The translations under genes and the position numbers were made by a program. A stretch of DNA of 64,000 nucleotides from positions 4,201-68,200 of the forward strand of contig DATJWM010000008.1 of the NCBI GenBank assembly GCA_035501255.1. Reading direction: 5' to 3'. The notes under the pieces were generated by a model, which saw nothing but the letters and a program-made list of their open reading frames with translations, was not told where the DNA came from and ran no database searches. Position 1 is the stretch's first letter. Every line of letters starts with the position of its first letter. Positions 25,953 to 35,053 of this stretch are shown here, piece after piece. This DNA is from JAFAZI01 sp035501255 (GTDB lineage: Bacteria; Actinomycetota; Actinomycetes; JAFAQI01).

Positions 25953-27383
25953 ATGGAGTTTCGCGTCGCTGATCTCAGCCTCGCCGAGTTCGGCCGCAAG
26001 GAAATCACGCTGGCCGAGCACGAGATGCCCGGGTTGATGGCCACCCGCGCGGAGTACGGCGAAGCCAGGCCGCTGGCGGGGGCGCGCATCACTGGTTCGC
26101 TGCACATGACGGTCCAGACCGCAGTCCTCATCGAGACCCTGGTCGCTGTCGGCGCCGAGGTTCGTTGGGCCTCCTGCAACATCTTCTCGACCCAGGATCA
26201 CGCGGCTGCCGCGGTCGTCGTCGGTCCCACCGGGACGGTCGACGCGCCGGCCGGCGTGCCGGTGTTCGCCTGGAAGGGCGAGACCCTGGAGGAGTACTGG
26301 GAGTGCACCGACGCCGCGCTTCGCTGGCCGGGCGGCGCCGGGCCGAACATGCTGCTCGATGACGGCGGAGATGCGACCCTGTTGGTTCACAAGGGTGTCG
26401 AGTTCGAAAAGGCGGGCGTCGTCCCCGACCCGTCGACGGCGGACAACGAGGAGTACGCCGTCGTGCTGGGGTTGTTGTCGCGGTCATTCAGCGACGACGC
26501 CACCAGATGGACCAACATCGCCAACGGCATCAAGGGCGTGACCGAGGAGACGACGACCGGGGTCCACCGGCTCTATCAGATGCACGACCGAGGCGAGTTG
26601 CTGTTCCCGGCGATCAACGTCAACGACTCGGTGACGAAGTCGAAGTTCGACAACAAGTACGGCTGCCGGCATTCGCTGATTGACGGGATCAACCGCGGCA
26701 CCGACGTCTTGATCGGCGGCAAGGTGGCGGTCGTCTGCGGATACGGCGACGTCGGCAAGGGCTGCGCGGAATCATTGCGCGGGCAGGGCGCGCGGGTGGT
26801 GATCACCGAGATCGATCCGATCTGTGCGTTGCAAGCCGCCATGGACGGTTACCAGGTGGCAACGCTCGACGACCTCGTCGAGACGGCCGACATCTTCGTC
26901 ACCGCGACCGGCAACTTCAACATCATCACGGCCGCGAACATGCAGCGAATGAAGCAAGGCGCGATCGTCGGCAACATCGGTCACTTCGACAATGAGATCG
27001 ACATGGCCGGGCTCGCGGCGTTGCCGGGCGCGCGTAAGTCGACCGTCAAGCCGCAGGTCGACGAGTGGTTCTTTGCCGACGGGCACTCGATCCTGGTGCT
27101 CTCCGAAGGTCGCTTGCTCAACCTCGGCAACGCGACCGGACACCCGTCGTTCGTGATGAGCAACTCCTTCACCAACCAGACGATCGCGCAGATCGAACTG
27201 TTCACGAAGACCGACAGCTATCCGATCGGCGTGCACGTGCTCCCGAAACATCTCGACGAGAAGGTCGCCAGGCTGCACCTCGATGCGCTCGGCGTGCGGC
27301 TCACCACGCTGAGTGCGGAGCAGGCGGACTACATCGGCGTACCCGTCGACGGGCCGTACAAGCCGGATACCTACCGGTACTGA
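25953..27383 (+). CDS. sahH: Adenosylhomocysteinase
   Basis: NAD-dependent hydrolase splitting S-adenosylhomocysteine into adenosine and homocysteine, removing the inhibitor of methyltransferases. It has 476 residues, the long bacterial form with an insertion near 145-180. The NAD-binding Rossmann loop is VVCGYGDVGKGCAESL (about 260-275). Substrate residues are in KSKFDNKYGCRHS, and the C-terminus ends in the conserved KPDTYRY. The AAGGAGAG ribosome binding site precedes ATG 25953. The 34-bp upstream gap leaves no room for an SAH riboswitch. It is syntenic with Rv3248c. Confidence 0.97.
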   Translation: MEFRVADLSLAEFGRKEITLAEHEMPGLMATRAEYGEARPLAGARITGSLHMTVQTAVLIETLVAVGAEVRWASCNIFSTQDHAAAAVVVGPTGTVDAPAGVPVFAWKGETLEEYWECTDAALRWPGGAGPNMLLDDGGDATLLVHKGVEFEKAGVVPDPSTADNEEYAVVLGLLSRSFSDDATRWTNIANGIKGVTEETTTGVHRLYQMHDRGELLFPAINVNDSVTKSKFDNKYGCRHSLIDGINRGTDVLIGGKVAVVCGYGDVGKGCAESLRGQGARVVITEIDPICALQAAMDGYQVATLDDLVETADIFVTATGNFNIITAANMQRMKQGAIVGNIGHFDNEIDMAGLAALPGARKSTVKPQVDEWFFADGHSILVLSEGRLLNLGNATGHPSFVMSNSFTNQTIAQIELFTKTDSYPIGVHVLPKHLDEKVARLHLDALGVRLTTLSAEQADYIGVPVDGPYKPDTYRY

Positions 27384-27447
27384 GCCCGCCTGCCGCAAGA
27401 ACTGCGGAACCGCCAACTCGGGCGAACGCTGGTGCGACCATGGATCC

Positions 27448-28125
27448 GTGAAGGCGCGCGTACTCGTCGTTGACGACGACCCTGCACTGGCCGAGATGCT
27501 GGGCATCGTCTTGCGCAACGAGGGATTCGACCCGTCCTTCGTCGGGGACGGGGACAAGGCGCTCGCAGCTTTTCGCGCGACCAAGCCGGATCTGGTCCTG
27601 CTCGACCTGATGCTGCCGGGCACCGACGGGGTCGACGTGTGCCGGGCGATCCGTGCCGAGAGCGGGACGCCGATCGTCATGCTCACCGCCCGCAGCGACA
27701 CGATCGACGTTGTCATCGGTCTTGAGTCGGGGGCGGACGACTACATCGTCAAGCCGTTCAAGCCCAAGGAACTCGTCGCACGGATGCGGGCGCGGTTGCG
27801 CCGCAACGACGACGCCGACCTCGAGGCGCTGACGATCGGCGACCTGACGATCGACATCGGTGGTCACGCGGTGAGCCGGAATGGCACCCGGATTTCCTTG
27901 ACACCGCTCGAGTTCGACCTTCTGGCGGCCTTGGCGCGACGCCCCCGGCATGTCTTCACCCGGGATCAGCTTCTGGAGCAGGTGTGGGGCTACCGACACC
28001 TTGCCGACACCCGGCTGGTGAACGTGCACGTGCAGCGGTTGCGGGCGAAGGTCGAGCGCGACCCGGACCATCCGGAGATCGTGGTCACCGTCCGCGGGGT
28101 CGGGTACAAGGCCGGACCGACGTGA
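27448..28125 (+). CDS. mtrA: Response regulator MtrA
   Basis: OmpR/PhoB-type regulator of the essential actinobacterial MtrAB-LpqB system, which controls cell-wall homeostasis, division and (in mycobacteria) dnaA and rpf genes. It has 225 residues. The receiver has acidic pocket D9-D11, phosphoacceptor D53 in LLDLMLPG, T80 and K102. The winged helix covers about 130-225 and ends in VRGVGYKAG. GTG 27448 is the only start giving the normal N-terminus. A CCGCA/TGCGG hairpin lies at 27393-27407 upstream. The stop overlaps the mtrB start (GTGA). Confidence 0.96.
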   Translation: MKARVLVVDDDPALAEMLGIVLRNEGFDPSFVGDGDKALAAFRATKPDLVLLDLMLPGTDGVDVCRAIRAESGTPIVMLTARSDTIDVVIGLESGADDYIVKPFKPKELVARMRARLRRNDDADLEALTIGDLTIDIGGHAVSRNGTRISLTPLEFDLLAALARRPRHVFTRDQLLEQVWGYRHLADTRLVNVHVQRLRAKVERDPDHPEIVVTVRGVGYKAGPT

Positions 28126-29804
28126 GCGGAGGCCTCCGGGTGATCCACCGCGTGACCGGCCTCCCCGGCGCGGTACGTCGCCGGTGGCGGCGTTCGTTGT
28201 CCGTCCGCGTGGTTGCCTCCACGCTCGTGCTCTCCGCGGGGGTCAGCCTCCTGCTGGGCGCGACGATCCTCGCCCAGGTGCGTAGCGGCTTGCTCGACTC
28301 GGCGAGCAGGTCCGCGTTGGCGCAGCTCAGCAGCGGTGTGGGCCGGGCCCAAAACCAGTTCCTCGCCCAGCCCGGGTCGAACCCGAGGGCGGCCGAGCAG
28401 ACGGCGTATGAGGTCATCACCGCGCTGTCCCCGCGCCCGGACCAGGACGACTACGACGTGGCGATGCTGCCCTCAACTCCCGGCCTCGGCTCGTTCTTCA
28501 GCCAGCGCGCGGACCTTGCGAGCATCCCGCCCGCACTTGCGCGGCAGGTTGCCGGACAGACCCGCGAGGCGTGGACGTTTTCCAGCGTGCCGACCAACAG
28601 CGGCGCGGGCGTTCCGGGGATCGTTGCCGGTGCCGCGATTCCGGGCGCTGGTGGCCGCTACCAGCTCTACTACCTGTTCCCGCTGACCCGCGAGGTCTCG
28701 ACGCTGCGCCTGGTCGAACGCACGATGATCCTTGCCGGCATCGCGCTTGTCGCGTTCCTCGCTGCTCTCGCCGCACTGATCACCCGTCAGGTCGTGCGGC
28801 CGGTTCGCCAGGCTGCCTCGACCGCCGAGCGACTCGCCTCCGGGCGGCTCGAGGAGCGAATGACCATCCGGGGCGAGGATGACCTTGCGACCCTAGCGGC
28901 GTCGTTCAACCGGATGGCCGATACGGTCCAGGAACAGATCTCCCAGCTGCGCGAGCTGTCTCGCCTTCAGCAACGGTTCGTGGCGGACGTGTCGCACGAG
29001 CTGCGTACTCCGATCACCACGATCCGGATGGCAGCGGATGTACTGCACGAGTCGAGCGAGGGCCTCTCACCGGAGTTGAGCCGGTCCTCCGAACTGCTCC
29101 AGGCGCAGCTCGATCGCTTCGAACTCCTGCTCGCTGACCTGCTCGAGATCAGCCGGCACGACGCCGGCGCGGCCGTCCTCGATGCGGAACCGGTCGACCT
29201 CACCAGTCTGGTGTCGCGAGTTGTCTCGCTCGCCTCACCCCTTGCGACCCGTCGCGGGTGCGCCCTTAGCGTCGATGTTCCCACCGATCCGGTCATCGTC
29301 GAGGTCGACTCGCGGCGGATCGAACGCGTCTTGCGCAATCTGGTCGACAACGCGATCGAGCACAGCGAGGGCCAGCCGGTGGACGTCCGGCTCCGCGGCG
29401 CCGAGGGCGGTGTCGCGATCGCCGTGTCCGACCGAGGGGTGGGCTTGCGACCTGGCGAGGCTGCGCTGGTGTTCGGGCGGTTCTGGCGGGCGGACCCGGC
29501 CCGTGCTCGAACAACCGGCGGTACCGGACTCGGCCTGTCGATCGCGCTCGAGGACGTTCGGCTGCACGGAGGCTGGTTGCAGGCCTGGGGCCAGCCGGGG
29601 CAGGGGTCGGTGTTCCGGGTCACGCTTGCTTGGCACCCGGGCGAGCGAATCGAGTCCTCTCCACTCCCGCTCGGGCCGGCCGAGGCCACCGTGCAGGAGG
29701 CTCCGTCGGCGCAGGAGACCACGACTGCGGCGGAGACGACATCGGCGGCGGACGCGACGACGGCGGCCAAGCCGGGACGCGCCCCGGAGTCCACGCGTGC
29801 GTAG
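28122..29804 (+). CDS. mtrB: Sensor histidine kinase MtrB
   Basis: Membrane kinase for MtrA. It has 560 residues. TM1 is near 26-48. An extracytoplasmic sensor spans about 49-200. TM2 is near 208-228 and a HAMP domain follows. HisKA contains DVSHELRTP with phosphorylated H292. The HATPase domain has the N box (NLVDNAIEHS), G1 (DRGVGL) and a G2 region TGGTGLGLSIA. The C-terminal 50 residues are Ala/Thr/Glu-rich and low-complexity. The GTG at 28122 overlaps the mtrA stop; a GTG 18 nt later is an alternative start. The 3' end overlaps lpqB by 8 bp. Confidence 0.95.
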   Translation: MSGGLRVIHRVTGLPGAVRRRWRRSLSVRVVASTLVLSAGVSLLLGATILAQVRSGLLDSASRSALAQLSSGVGRAQNQFLAQPGSNPRAAEQTAYEVITALSPRPDQDDYDVAMLPSTPGLGSFFSQRADLASIPPALARQVAGQTREAWTFSSVPTNSGAGVPGIVAGAAIPGAGGRYQLYYLFPLTREVSTLRLVERTMILAGIALVAFLAALAALITRQVVRPVRQAASTAERLASGRLEERMTIRGEDDLATLAASFNRMADTVQEQISQLRELSRLQQRFVADVSHELRTPITTIRMAADVLHESSEGLSPELSRSSELLQAQLDRFELLLADLLEISRHDAGAAVLDAEPVDLTSLVSRVVSLASPLATRRGCALSVDVPTDPVIVEVDSRRIERVLRNLVDNAIEHSEGQPVDVRLRGAEGGVAIAVSDRGVGLRPGEAALVFGRFWRADPARARTTGGTGLGLSIALEDVRLHGGWLQAWGQPGQGSVFRVTLAWHPGERIESSPLPLGPAEATVQEAPSAQETTTAAETTSAADATTAAKPGRAPESTRA

Positions 29805-31479
29805 GTCTGCGCTCGCGGGCGCTGCGCTCCTCGCGGTCCTCGCCGGGTGCGCGAGCGTCCCCCGGTCCGGGCCGGTGCATGTCGGGCGGGCGCTTCCCGG
29901 CGGCCTCGGCGAGCAGGTCGGATCGATCGGTGGGCGACCGTCGGGGCCGGTCGAGGGCATGTCGCCGCAACAGCTGGTCAACGCCTTCCTCGACGCGCAG
30001 GCGGACGCCGCCGACGGGTTCGCGGTTGCGCGGACCTTCCTCGCGCCCGGGGCGTCGTGGAACCCTCGCGCCGGCACCACCATCTACGACGATGCCTCGT
30101 TCCGGGTGACGCGAACGGGTCCGCGGACGGTGGTGATCGACGCGAACCGAACCGGGGTCATCGACTCCCGCGGTGACTACCAGGCGAGCCCGGGCGCGGT
30201 GCGCTGGCGATTCGTCCTGGCCCGCAGTGCCGGTCAATGGCGGATCTCGCACCTTCCGTCCGGCGCGCTGGTGGGATCCGAGGACGCCGCCCGCGCGCTC
30301 GAGCCGGTGTCCGTGTACTACCTCAATCAGACCCAAACGGCGGTGGTGGCCGAACCGCTGGTGTTGTCGCTGGACGAGCAGGGTTTCGCGACCCGGCTCG
30401 TGCAGGAACTCCTCGACGGCCCCGGTGCCGGAATCGCGCCGGCCGTGACCTCGGCGATCCCGCGCAACACCTCGCTCCAGGGCAATGTGACGATCGATTC
30501 AGACGGGGTCGCCGAACTCAACCTGATCGTCAGCGGGCCGCAACTGTCCTCGAGCCAGCTCGAGCGGCTCTCGGCGCAGGTCGTGTGGACGCTGCGCCAG
30601 GCGTCCGGGGTAACGGCGGTTCGCATCCTCGTCAACGGGGCGCTCGTCGCACCCGAAGGGGTCATCCGCACCCAGCCGATCCTGTCCTGGGCGATGTTCG
30701 ACCCCTCGGTCCCGCCACCGCAAGCCGGGACGCTGTTCCTGCGGTCCGGCAGGGTGGTCGGACACGAGCTGACGGTGCCCGCGGCGTTGCGCGGCGGCGG
30801 GATCACCGCCGTCGCCATGGGCGCCGACGGTGCCCGCGTCGCTGCCCTGCGCGGAGCCGGCGTGTCCACACTCCTGGTGGGACCCGCCGCCGGCCCGCTC
30901 ACCTCTGCGCTGAGGGCGGCGTCCTACACCCCGCCTGCTTTCGACCCGGCCGGCGATGTCTATCTGGCCCGCAGGTCCCAGGGTGTCTCAACCTTGCTCG
31001 AGGTGCCGGTCCACGGGCGGCCCCACTCCGTGCCCGTGGCCGCCCGGATCCGGCGGGCCGGGATCGACGCGGTGGCGGTCTCCCGGGACGGCACCCGGAT
31101 CGCCCTCGTCACCGGGGGTGTGGGCGAGGAGCAGTTGCGGGTCGGTCTGATCACCGGTGAAGGCGCCCGGCCCGCGGTGACGCGCCCGCGGGTCGTGCTG
31201 GCGGGCGGGCGGGCGGTCAGCGGGGTCGCCTGGGCGAACGGAACCGAGATCGCCACCACCGCCTCGACGCGTTCGGGAGGACGCCGCGTCGTCGTCGTGT
31301 CCGTCGACGGCTACACGACGCGGACGTTGCCGGGAGCAGGACTGCGTGGCTCGCCGACCGAGGTCGCCGCGCTTCCCGGGCATCCGACGCTTGCGGGTGC
31401 GGGTGGAGCGATTTGGGCCTTCTCGGCGCACCGCTGGCGCCGGCTGTCCACAGGAAGCGCGCCCGCGTACGCCGGATAG
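29797..31479 (+). CDS. lpqB: Lipoprotein LpqB
   Basis: Accessory lipoprotein that interacts with the MtrB sensor domain and modulates MtrA phosphorylation. It has 560 residues. A lipoprotein signal peptide has lipobox LAGC with lipidated C18. A GerMN-like domain (about 190-300, including VQELLDGPG and VTIDSDGVAELNL) follows. The C-terminal half has beta-propeller-type repeats (VAVSRDGTRIALVTG). The GTG start lies within the end of mtrB (8-bp overlap), so mtrA-mtrB-lpqB form one translationally linked operon. Confidence 0.94.
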   Translation: MRRSALAGAALLAVLAGCASVPRSGPVHVGRALPGGLGEQVGSIGGRPSGPVEGMSPQQLVNAFLDAQADAADGFAVARTFLAPGASWNPRAGTTIYDDASFRVTRTGPRTVVIDANRTGVIDSRGDYQASPGAVRWRFVLARSAGQWRISHLPSGALVGSEDAARALEPVSVYYLNQTQTAVVAEPLVLSLDEQGFATRLVQELLDGPGAGIAPAVTSAIPRNTSLQGNVTIDSDGVAELNLIVSGPQLSSSQLERLSAQVVWTLRQASGVTAVRILVNGALVAPEGVIRTQPILSWAMFDPSVPPPQAGTLFLRSGRVVGHELTVPAALRGGGITAVAMGADGARVAALRGAGVSTLLVGPAAGPLTSALRAASYTPPAFDPAGDVYLARRSQGVSTLLEVPVHGRPHSVPVAARIRRAGIDAVAVSRDGTRIALVTGGVGEEQLRVGLITGEGARPAVTRPRVVLAGGRAVSGVAWANGTEIATTASTRSGGRRVVVVSVDGYTTRTLPGAGLRGSPTEVAALPGHPTLAGAGGAIWAFSAHRWRRLSTGSAPAYAG

Positions 31480-31535
31480 TCCACAACCGCGCCGGGTCGA
31501 TGGCCGTCCGGGTCCGGTCGCGGCACGCTTGGACC

Positions 31536-32255
31536 ATGGCAGGATCCCTCGCGCGCCTCCTCGACGCGATCCTCCCGGTCGACTGTGCGGGATGCGGCGC
31601 CCCGGCAGCCCTCGTGTGCGAGCGCTGCGCCCACCGGCTGTCCGGCCCGGCCCGAGTCGTGTGGCCGTCGCCCACTCCACCCGGCCTGCCGACGCCCTGG
31701 GCGGTCACGCCGTACGCCGGCGAGTCCCGGGAGTTGATTCTCGCCGCCAAGGAGCGTGGCATGGTCGGCGTGCGGCGCACCCTGTGCGCTGCGTTGACGG
31801 TGTCCGCGTCGACCGCCGTCGCCGCCGCTGCTCCGGCCGGCCCGGTCCTGGTGGTCGCCATGCCGTCCGCGCGGCGGGCGGTGCGCGAGCGCGGCGAGGA
31901 CCTGATGCTCCTCATGGCCCGGTCCGTCGCTCGGTCATTGCGACGCGACGGGTGCGACGCCCGGCAGGTACCTGCACTGCGGCACGGACGTCGAGTCGCC
32001 GATTCGGCCGGCCTGAGCGCCGCGGCCCGCCTCGCGAATCTTGACGGTGCGATCGTCGTGCGGTCGGGGCTTCGCCCGGGACTCGCCGGGATGGACGTCC
32101 TGGTCGTCGACGACGTCATCACCACCGGCGCCTCGATGGCGCAGGCCGCGCGAGCGTTACGCGATTGTCATGCTCGGGTGATCGGCGGAGCAGCGATTGC
32201 CGCGACGCTACGGACCTCCGGCCGCGCATTCGGTCGGACCCCCCGGCTTGGGTGA
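31536..32255 (+). CDS. ComF family phosphoribosyltransferase-like protein
   Basis: A 239-residue protein. The N-terminal zinc finger has C17, C20, C28 and C31 (CAGCG and CERC). The C-terminal phosphoribosyltransferase domain has the PRPP loop VLVVDDVITTGAS (about 188-200). ComF proteins take part in DNA uptake or recombination-linked steps in naturally competent species; in actinobacteria the role is not established. ATG 31536 is chosen because it puts the zinc finger at the usual distance from the start. ATG 31500 would add 12 residues. It follows lpqB, as in Rv3242c. Confidence 0.88.
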   Translation: MAGSLARLLDAILPVDCAGCGAPAALVCERCAHRLSGPARVVWPSPTPPGLPTPWAVTPYAGESRELILAAKERGMVGVRRTLCAALTVSASTAVAAAAPAGPVLVVAMPSARRAVRERGEDLMLLMARSVARSLRRDGCDARQVPALRHGRRVADSAGLSAAARLANLDGAIVVRSGLRPGLAGMDVLVVDDVITTGASMAQAARALRDCHARVIGGAAIAATLRTSGRAFGRTPRLG

Positions 32256-32319
32256 TCGCCGCGACGGGGGTTACCGTCGGCGGGGGGCCAGTGGCGGCGG
32301 GGAATTGATCGGTGAGGGG

Positions 32320-32964
32320 ATGCGTGTGGACATCGTCGTGAAGTCGCGGCATACCGAGATCGACGACCGCTTTCGCGGGAGTGTTCATGAAAAGCTGGGT
32401 CGGCTCGCGAAGTTGGACCCGAGCTGCGAGCGGGTCGACGTGGTCGTCGTGGAGGAGCGCAACCCGCGCCAGGCGGACGTGCGGATGCGGGTCGAGCTCA
32501 CCTGCCGTCGGCGGGGTCCGGTGATTCGCGCCGAGGCCGCCTCGGCGGACGAGTACGCCGCCCTCGACCTTGCCGTCGGCAAGCTCGACATGACCCTGCG
32601 ACGGGCGGCCGACCGGCGACGGGTGCACCACGGAAGCCGTACGCCGGTGTCGGTCGCGGCCGCGACCAGCCAGATGGCAGACGGCGGCGTATCCACTCAG
32701 ACGGTGGACGGTCAGGAGTCCGCCGCGGTCGACCGCCCCTCCGAGACCGACGACGCCGACGCCGATCTGCCCTTCGTCGTCCGCGAAAAGGTGCACTCAG
32801 CGTCGCCGATGAGCCTCGATCAGGCTCTGTTCGAAATGGAACTCGTCGGTCACGATTTCTACCTCTACGTCGACGAGGCGCACGGAGCTCCGAGCGTGGT
32901 CTACCGGCGTCGCGGGTACGACTACGGCGTGGTCCGGCTCAGGCTCGACGAGCAGGCCCGCTAG
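32320..32964 (+). CDS. hpf: Long-form ribosome hibernation-promoting factor
   Basis: Binds 30S subunits and dimerises ribosomes into inactive 100S particles in stationary phase. It has 214 residues. The N-terminal S30AE domain (about 1-100) has KSRHTEIDDRFR and VRMRVELTCRRRG. An acidic linker follows, then the C-terminal dimerisation domain (about 155-214) with MSLDQALFEMELVGHDFYLY and YRRRGYDYGVVRL. GGTGAGGGG precedes ATG 32320. The gene is syntenic with Rv3241c. The 5' gap to comF is 64 bp. Confidence 0.94.
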   Translation: MRVDIVVKSRHTEIDDRFRGSVHEKLGRLAKLDPSCERVDVVVVEERNPRQADVRMRVELTCRRRGPVIRAEAASADEYAALDLAVGKLDMTLRRAADRRRVHHGSRTPVSVAAATSQMADGGVSTQTVDGQESAAVDRPSETDDADADLPFVVREKVHSASPMSLDQALFEMELVGHDFYLYVDEAHGAPSVVYRRRGYDYGVVRLRLDEQAR

Positions 32965-33087
32965 CTGTCGTTACGCGGCTTTCGCGGCTCGCCGAAATCC
33001 GGCCTTAACGTCCCGTCCGTGCCATCATGAGCGCGCAAGGGGGAATGAGCACGATCCTGCCCGGAAGTCGGACCTGTGGAGGGCTCG

Positions 33088-33801
33088 GTGAGCGAGACGA
33101 CCGGCGGCGGAGCTGGTGCGCCGCTGCCGCCGGGGACGGGTGATCCGATCAGGGTGCTGATCGTCGACGACCACGCGCTGTTTCGTCGGGGGTTGGAGAT
33201 GGTGCTCGCGCAGGAGCCCGATATCGATGTTGTCGGTGAGGCCGAGGACGGTGCCGACGCGGTCGAGAAGGCTGCGGAGACGACCCCCGACATCGTCTTG
33301 ATGGATGTGCGGATGCCGAAGCGGGGCGGGATTGATGCCTGCACCGCGATCAAGGACGCGGTGCCCAGCAGCAAGATCATCATGCTGACGATCAGCGACG
33401 AGGAAGCCGACCTCTACGACGCGATCAAGGCCGGCGCGATGGGGTACCTGCTCAAGGAGATCTCCATCGACGAGGTGGCGTCGGCGATCCGAGCGGTGCA
33501 CGGCGGCCAGTCGCTGATCTCGCCGTCGATGGCCTCCAAACTCCTCAACGAATTCGCGTCGATGATTAAGCGCGGTGACGAGCGACAGCAGGTGCCGGCC
33601 CCTCGGCTGACCGATCGGGAGATGGAAGTCTTGCGTCTCGTGGCGAAAGGCCTCAACAACCGGGACATCGCCAAGCAGCTCTACATCTCCGAGAACACGG
33701 TGAAGAACCACATCCGCAACATCCTCGAGAAGCTTCAGTTGCACTCCCGCATGGAGGCCGTCGTCTACGCGGTGCGGGAGAAGTTGCTCGAGATCACCTG
33801 A
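33088..33801 (+). CDS. NarL/LuxR-family response regulator, no kinase nearby
   Basis: A 237-residue regulator. The receiver domain begins near residue 22, with D27-D28 acidic pocket, phosphoacceptor D73 in LMDVRMPKRGG and K106-like lysine in GYLLKEIS. The LuxR HTH (about 170-230) is LTDREMEVLRLVAKGLNNRDI and ISENTVKNHIRNILEKL. GTG 33088 is preferred to GTG 33076 because GGAGGG lies 4 nt before it. There is no histidine kinase in the neighbourhood. An orphan regulator between hpf and secA is conserved in streptomycetes and relatives, so its signal must come from elsewhere. Confidence 0.92.
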   Translation: MSETTGGGAGAPLPPGTGDPIRVLIVDDHALFRRGLEMVLAQEPDIDVVGEAEDGADAVEKAAETTPDIVLMDVRMPKRGGIDACTAIKDAVPSSKIIMLTISDEEADLYDAIKAGAMGYLLKEISIDEVASAIRAVHGGQSLISPSMASKLLNEFASMIKRGDERQQVPAPRLTDREMEVLRLVAKGLNNRDIAKQLYISENTVKNHIRNILEKLQLHSRMEAVVYAVREKLLEIT

Positions 33802-33879
33802 TCGACCTCCGATCGGTCCGCGGCGTACCCAGCTCGCTCGGGTCAGGATTGGGACCACGACTCTGATTGGATCCGCGGG

Positions 33880-34941
33880 GTGACCTACCTGACCCGCTCG
33901 GACCGGATCATCGTCGGCGCGTCGGCGCTCCTCACGCTGGTCGCGGGCCTTCTCGCCTACGGCCACGGCAACGAAACCGCGACCTTCATCGTCTCGGCGT
34001 TCGCGCTCGCCGCGCTCGCCGCGCTCGTCGGGCGCTGCGTCGAGCAGGTTTCCGACCGGCTGGGTTCGGGTGCGACCGGGGTCGTGCAAAGCGCGCTGGG
34101 GAACCTGCCCGAGCTGTTCGTCTGCATCTTCGCGCTCCGATCCGGACTCACCGAGGTGGTGGAGTCGGCGATCATTGGCTCGATCCTTGGCAATGTCCTG
34201 CTGGTCCTCGGGGCCGCGTTCTTGATCGGCGGCTTGCGTAACGGCAAGCAGACCTTCGACGGTGGCCGCGCCCGGATGCTGATCGCGTTGATGATCCTCG
34301 CGGTCGCTGCCATGTTGGTTCCGAGCCTTGCCTCCTATGTGCACACCCCCGCCGCCGCGCACGAACAGGTGCTGTCCGACGTCGCGTCGATCGTGCTGCT
34401 CACGGTCTTCGTGCTGTCGCTTCCGGCGTCGATCCGCCGGGCCGAGGCCGAGGGAGGGGATCCCGGCCGCCACGAAGCGAGCTGGCCGATGTCCGTGGCG
34501 GTGATGGGACTCGCGATCACCGGTGTGCTCGCGGCCCTGGTGTCGGACTGGTTCGTCGACGCGCTCCTTCCTGCACTCGACGCCCTGCACATCTCGCAGG
34601 CGTTTGCCGGTCTCGTGATCGTCGCCATTGCCGGCAACGCCGTGGAGAACGTGGTGGGGGTTCAGCTGGCCCGCCGCAACCAGCCCGACACGGCGGTCTC
34701 GGTCATCCTCAACTCGCCGATCCAGATCGCGCTCGTGCTCGCGCCGGTGCTCGTGCTCATCTCGCCGATCCTCGGCGGCGCGAACTTCACACTGGTCTTC
34801 CCGCCGCTGCTCGTCACGACGGTGGTGTCCGCCATCCTCGCGGTCAGCTTCGTGATCGTCGACGGCGAATCCGATTGGCTCGAGGGGGTGGCGCTCCTCG
34901 GCCTCTACACGGTGATCGCCGCGTCCTTCTGGTGGGGGTAG
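33880..34941 (+). CDS. CaCA-family cation/proton exchanger (Ca2+/H+ antiporter, CAX type)
   Basis: A 353-residue inner-membrane antiporter with about 11 transmembrane helices. The two inverted alpha repeats are visible: ALGNLPELFVCIFALRSG (about 70-87, with the key glutamate) and AIAGNAVENVVGVQLARR (about 248-265, with its matching glutamate). This arrangement is that of CAX/ChaA/YfkE exchangers, which export Ca2+ (or Na+/K+) using the proton gradient. The GTG start has no Shine-Dalgarno. It sits between the orphan regulator and secA. Ion specificity is inferred. Confidence 0.9.
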   Translation: MTYLTRSDRIIVGASALLTLVAGLLAYGHGNETATFIVSAFALAALAALVGRCVEQVSDRLGSGATGVVQSALGNLPELFVCIFALRSGLTEVVESAIIGSILGNVLLVLGAAFLIGGLRNGKQTFDGGRARMLIALMILAVAAMLVPSLASYVHTPAAAHEQVLSDVASIVLLTVFVLSLPASIRRAEAEGGDPGRHEASWPMSVAVMGLAITGVLAALVSDWFVDALLPALDALHISQAFAGLVIVAIAGNAVENVVGVQLARRNQPDTAVSVILNSPIQIALVLAPVLVLISPILGGANFTLVFPPLLVTTVVSAILAVSFVIVDGESDWLEGVALLGLYTVIAASFWWG

Positions 34942-34976
34942 CGGCGACCCACACCCCTGGCGTACGACGGCCGGTC

Positions 34977-34997
34977 GGCGCACGTGCGCCCTAGACT
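34977..34997 (+). promoter_or_regulatory. secA promoter region with a perfect 14-bp palindrome
   Basis: GGCGCACGTGCGCC (34977-34990) is a perfect palindrome ending 1 bp before TAGACT (34992-34997), a plausible -10 about 57 nt upstream of the secA start. The palindrome occupies the spacer between -35 and -10, where a bound protein would block RNA polymerase. Confidence 0.5.
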
Positions 34998-35053
34998 TGA
35001 CGGCGCGTGGTCGGCCCTGACCGCGCATGCTCGCGAGGTGGCTGGAGGAGTCC

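Noticed and set aside
31440..31495. Replication-origin DnaA boxes from several GTCCACA sequences
   Set aside because: Only the site at 40705 matches the full consensus. Sites near 31445, 31480 and 38823 have mismatches, are scattered and lie within or at the end of genes. No dnaA, dnaN or AT-rich unwinding region is present.
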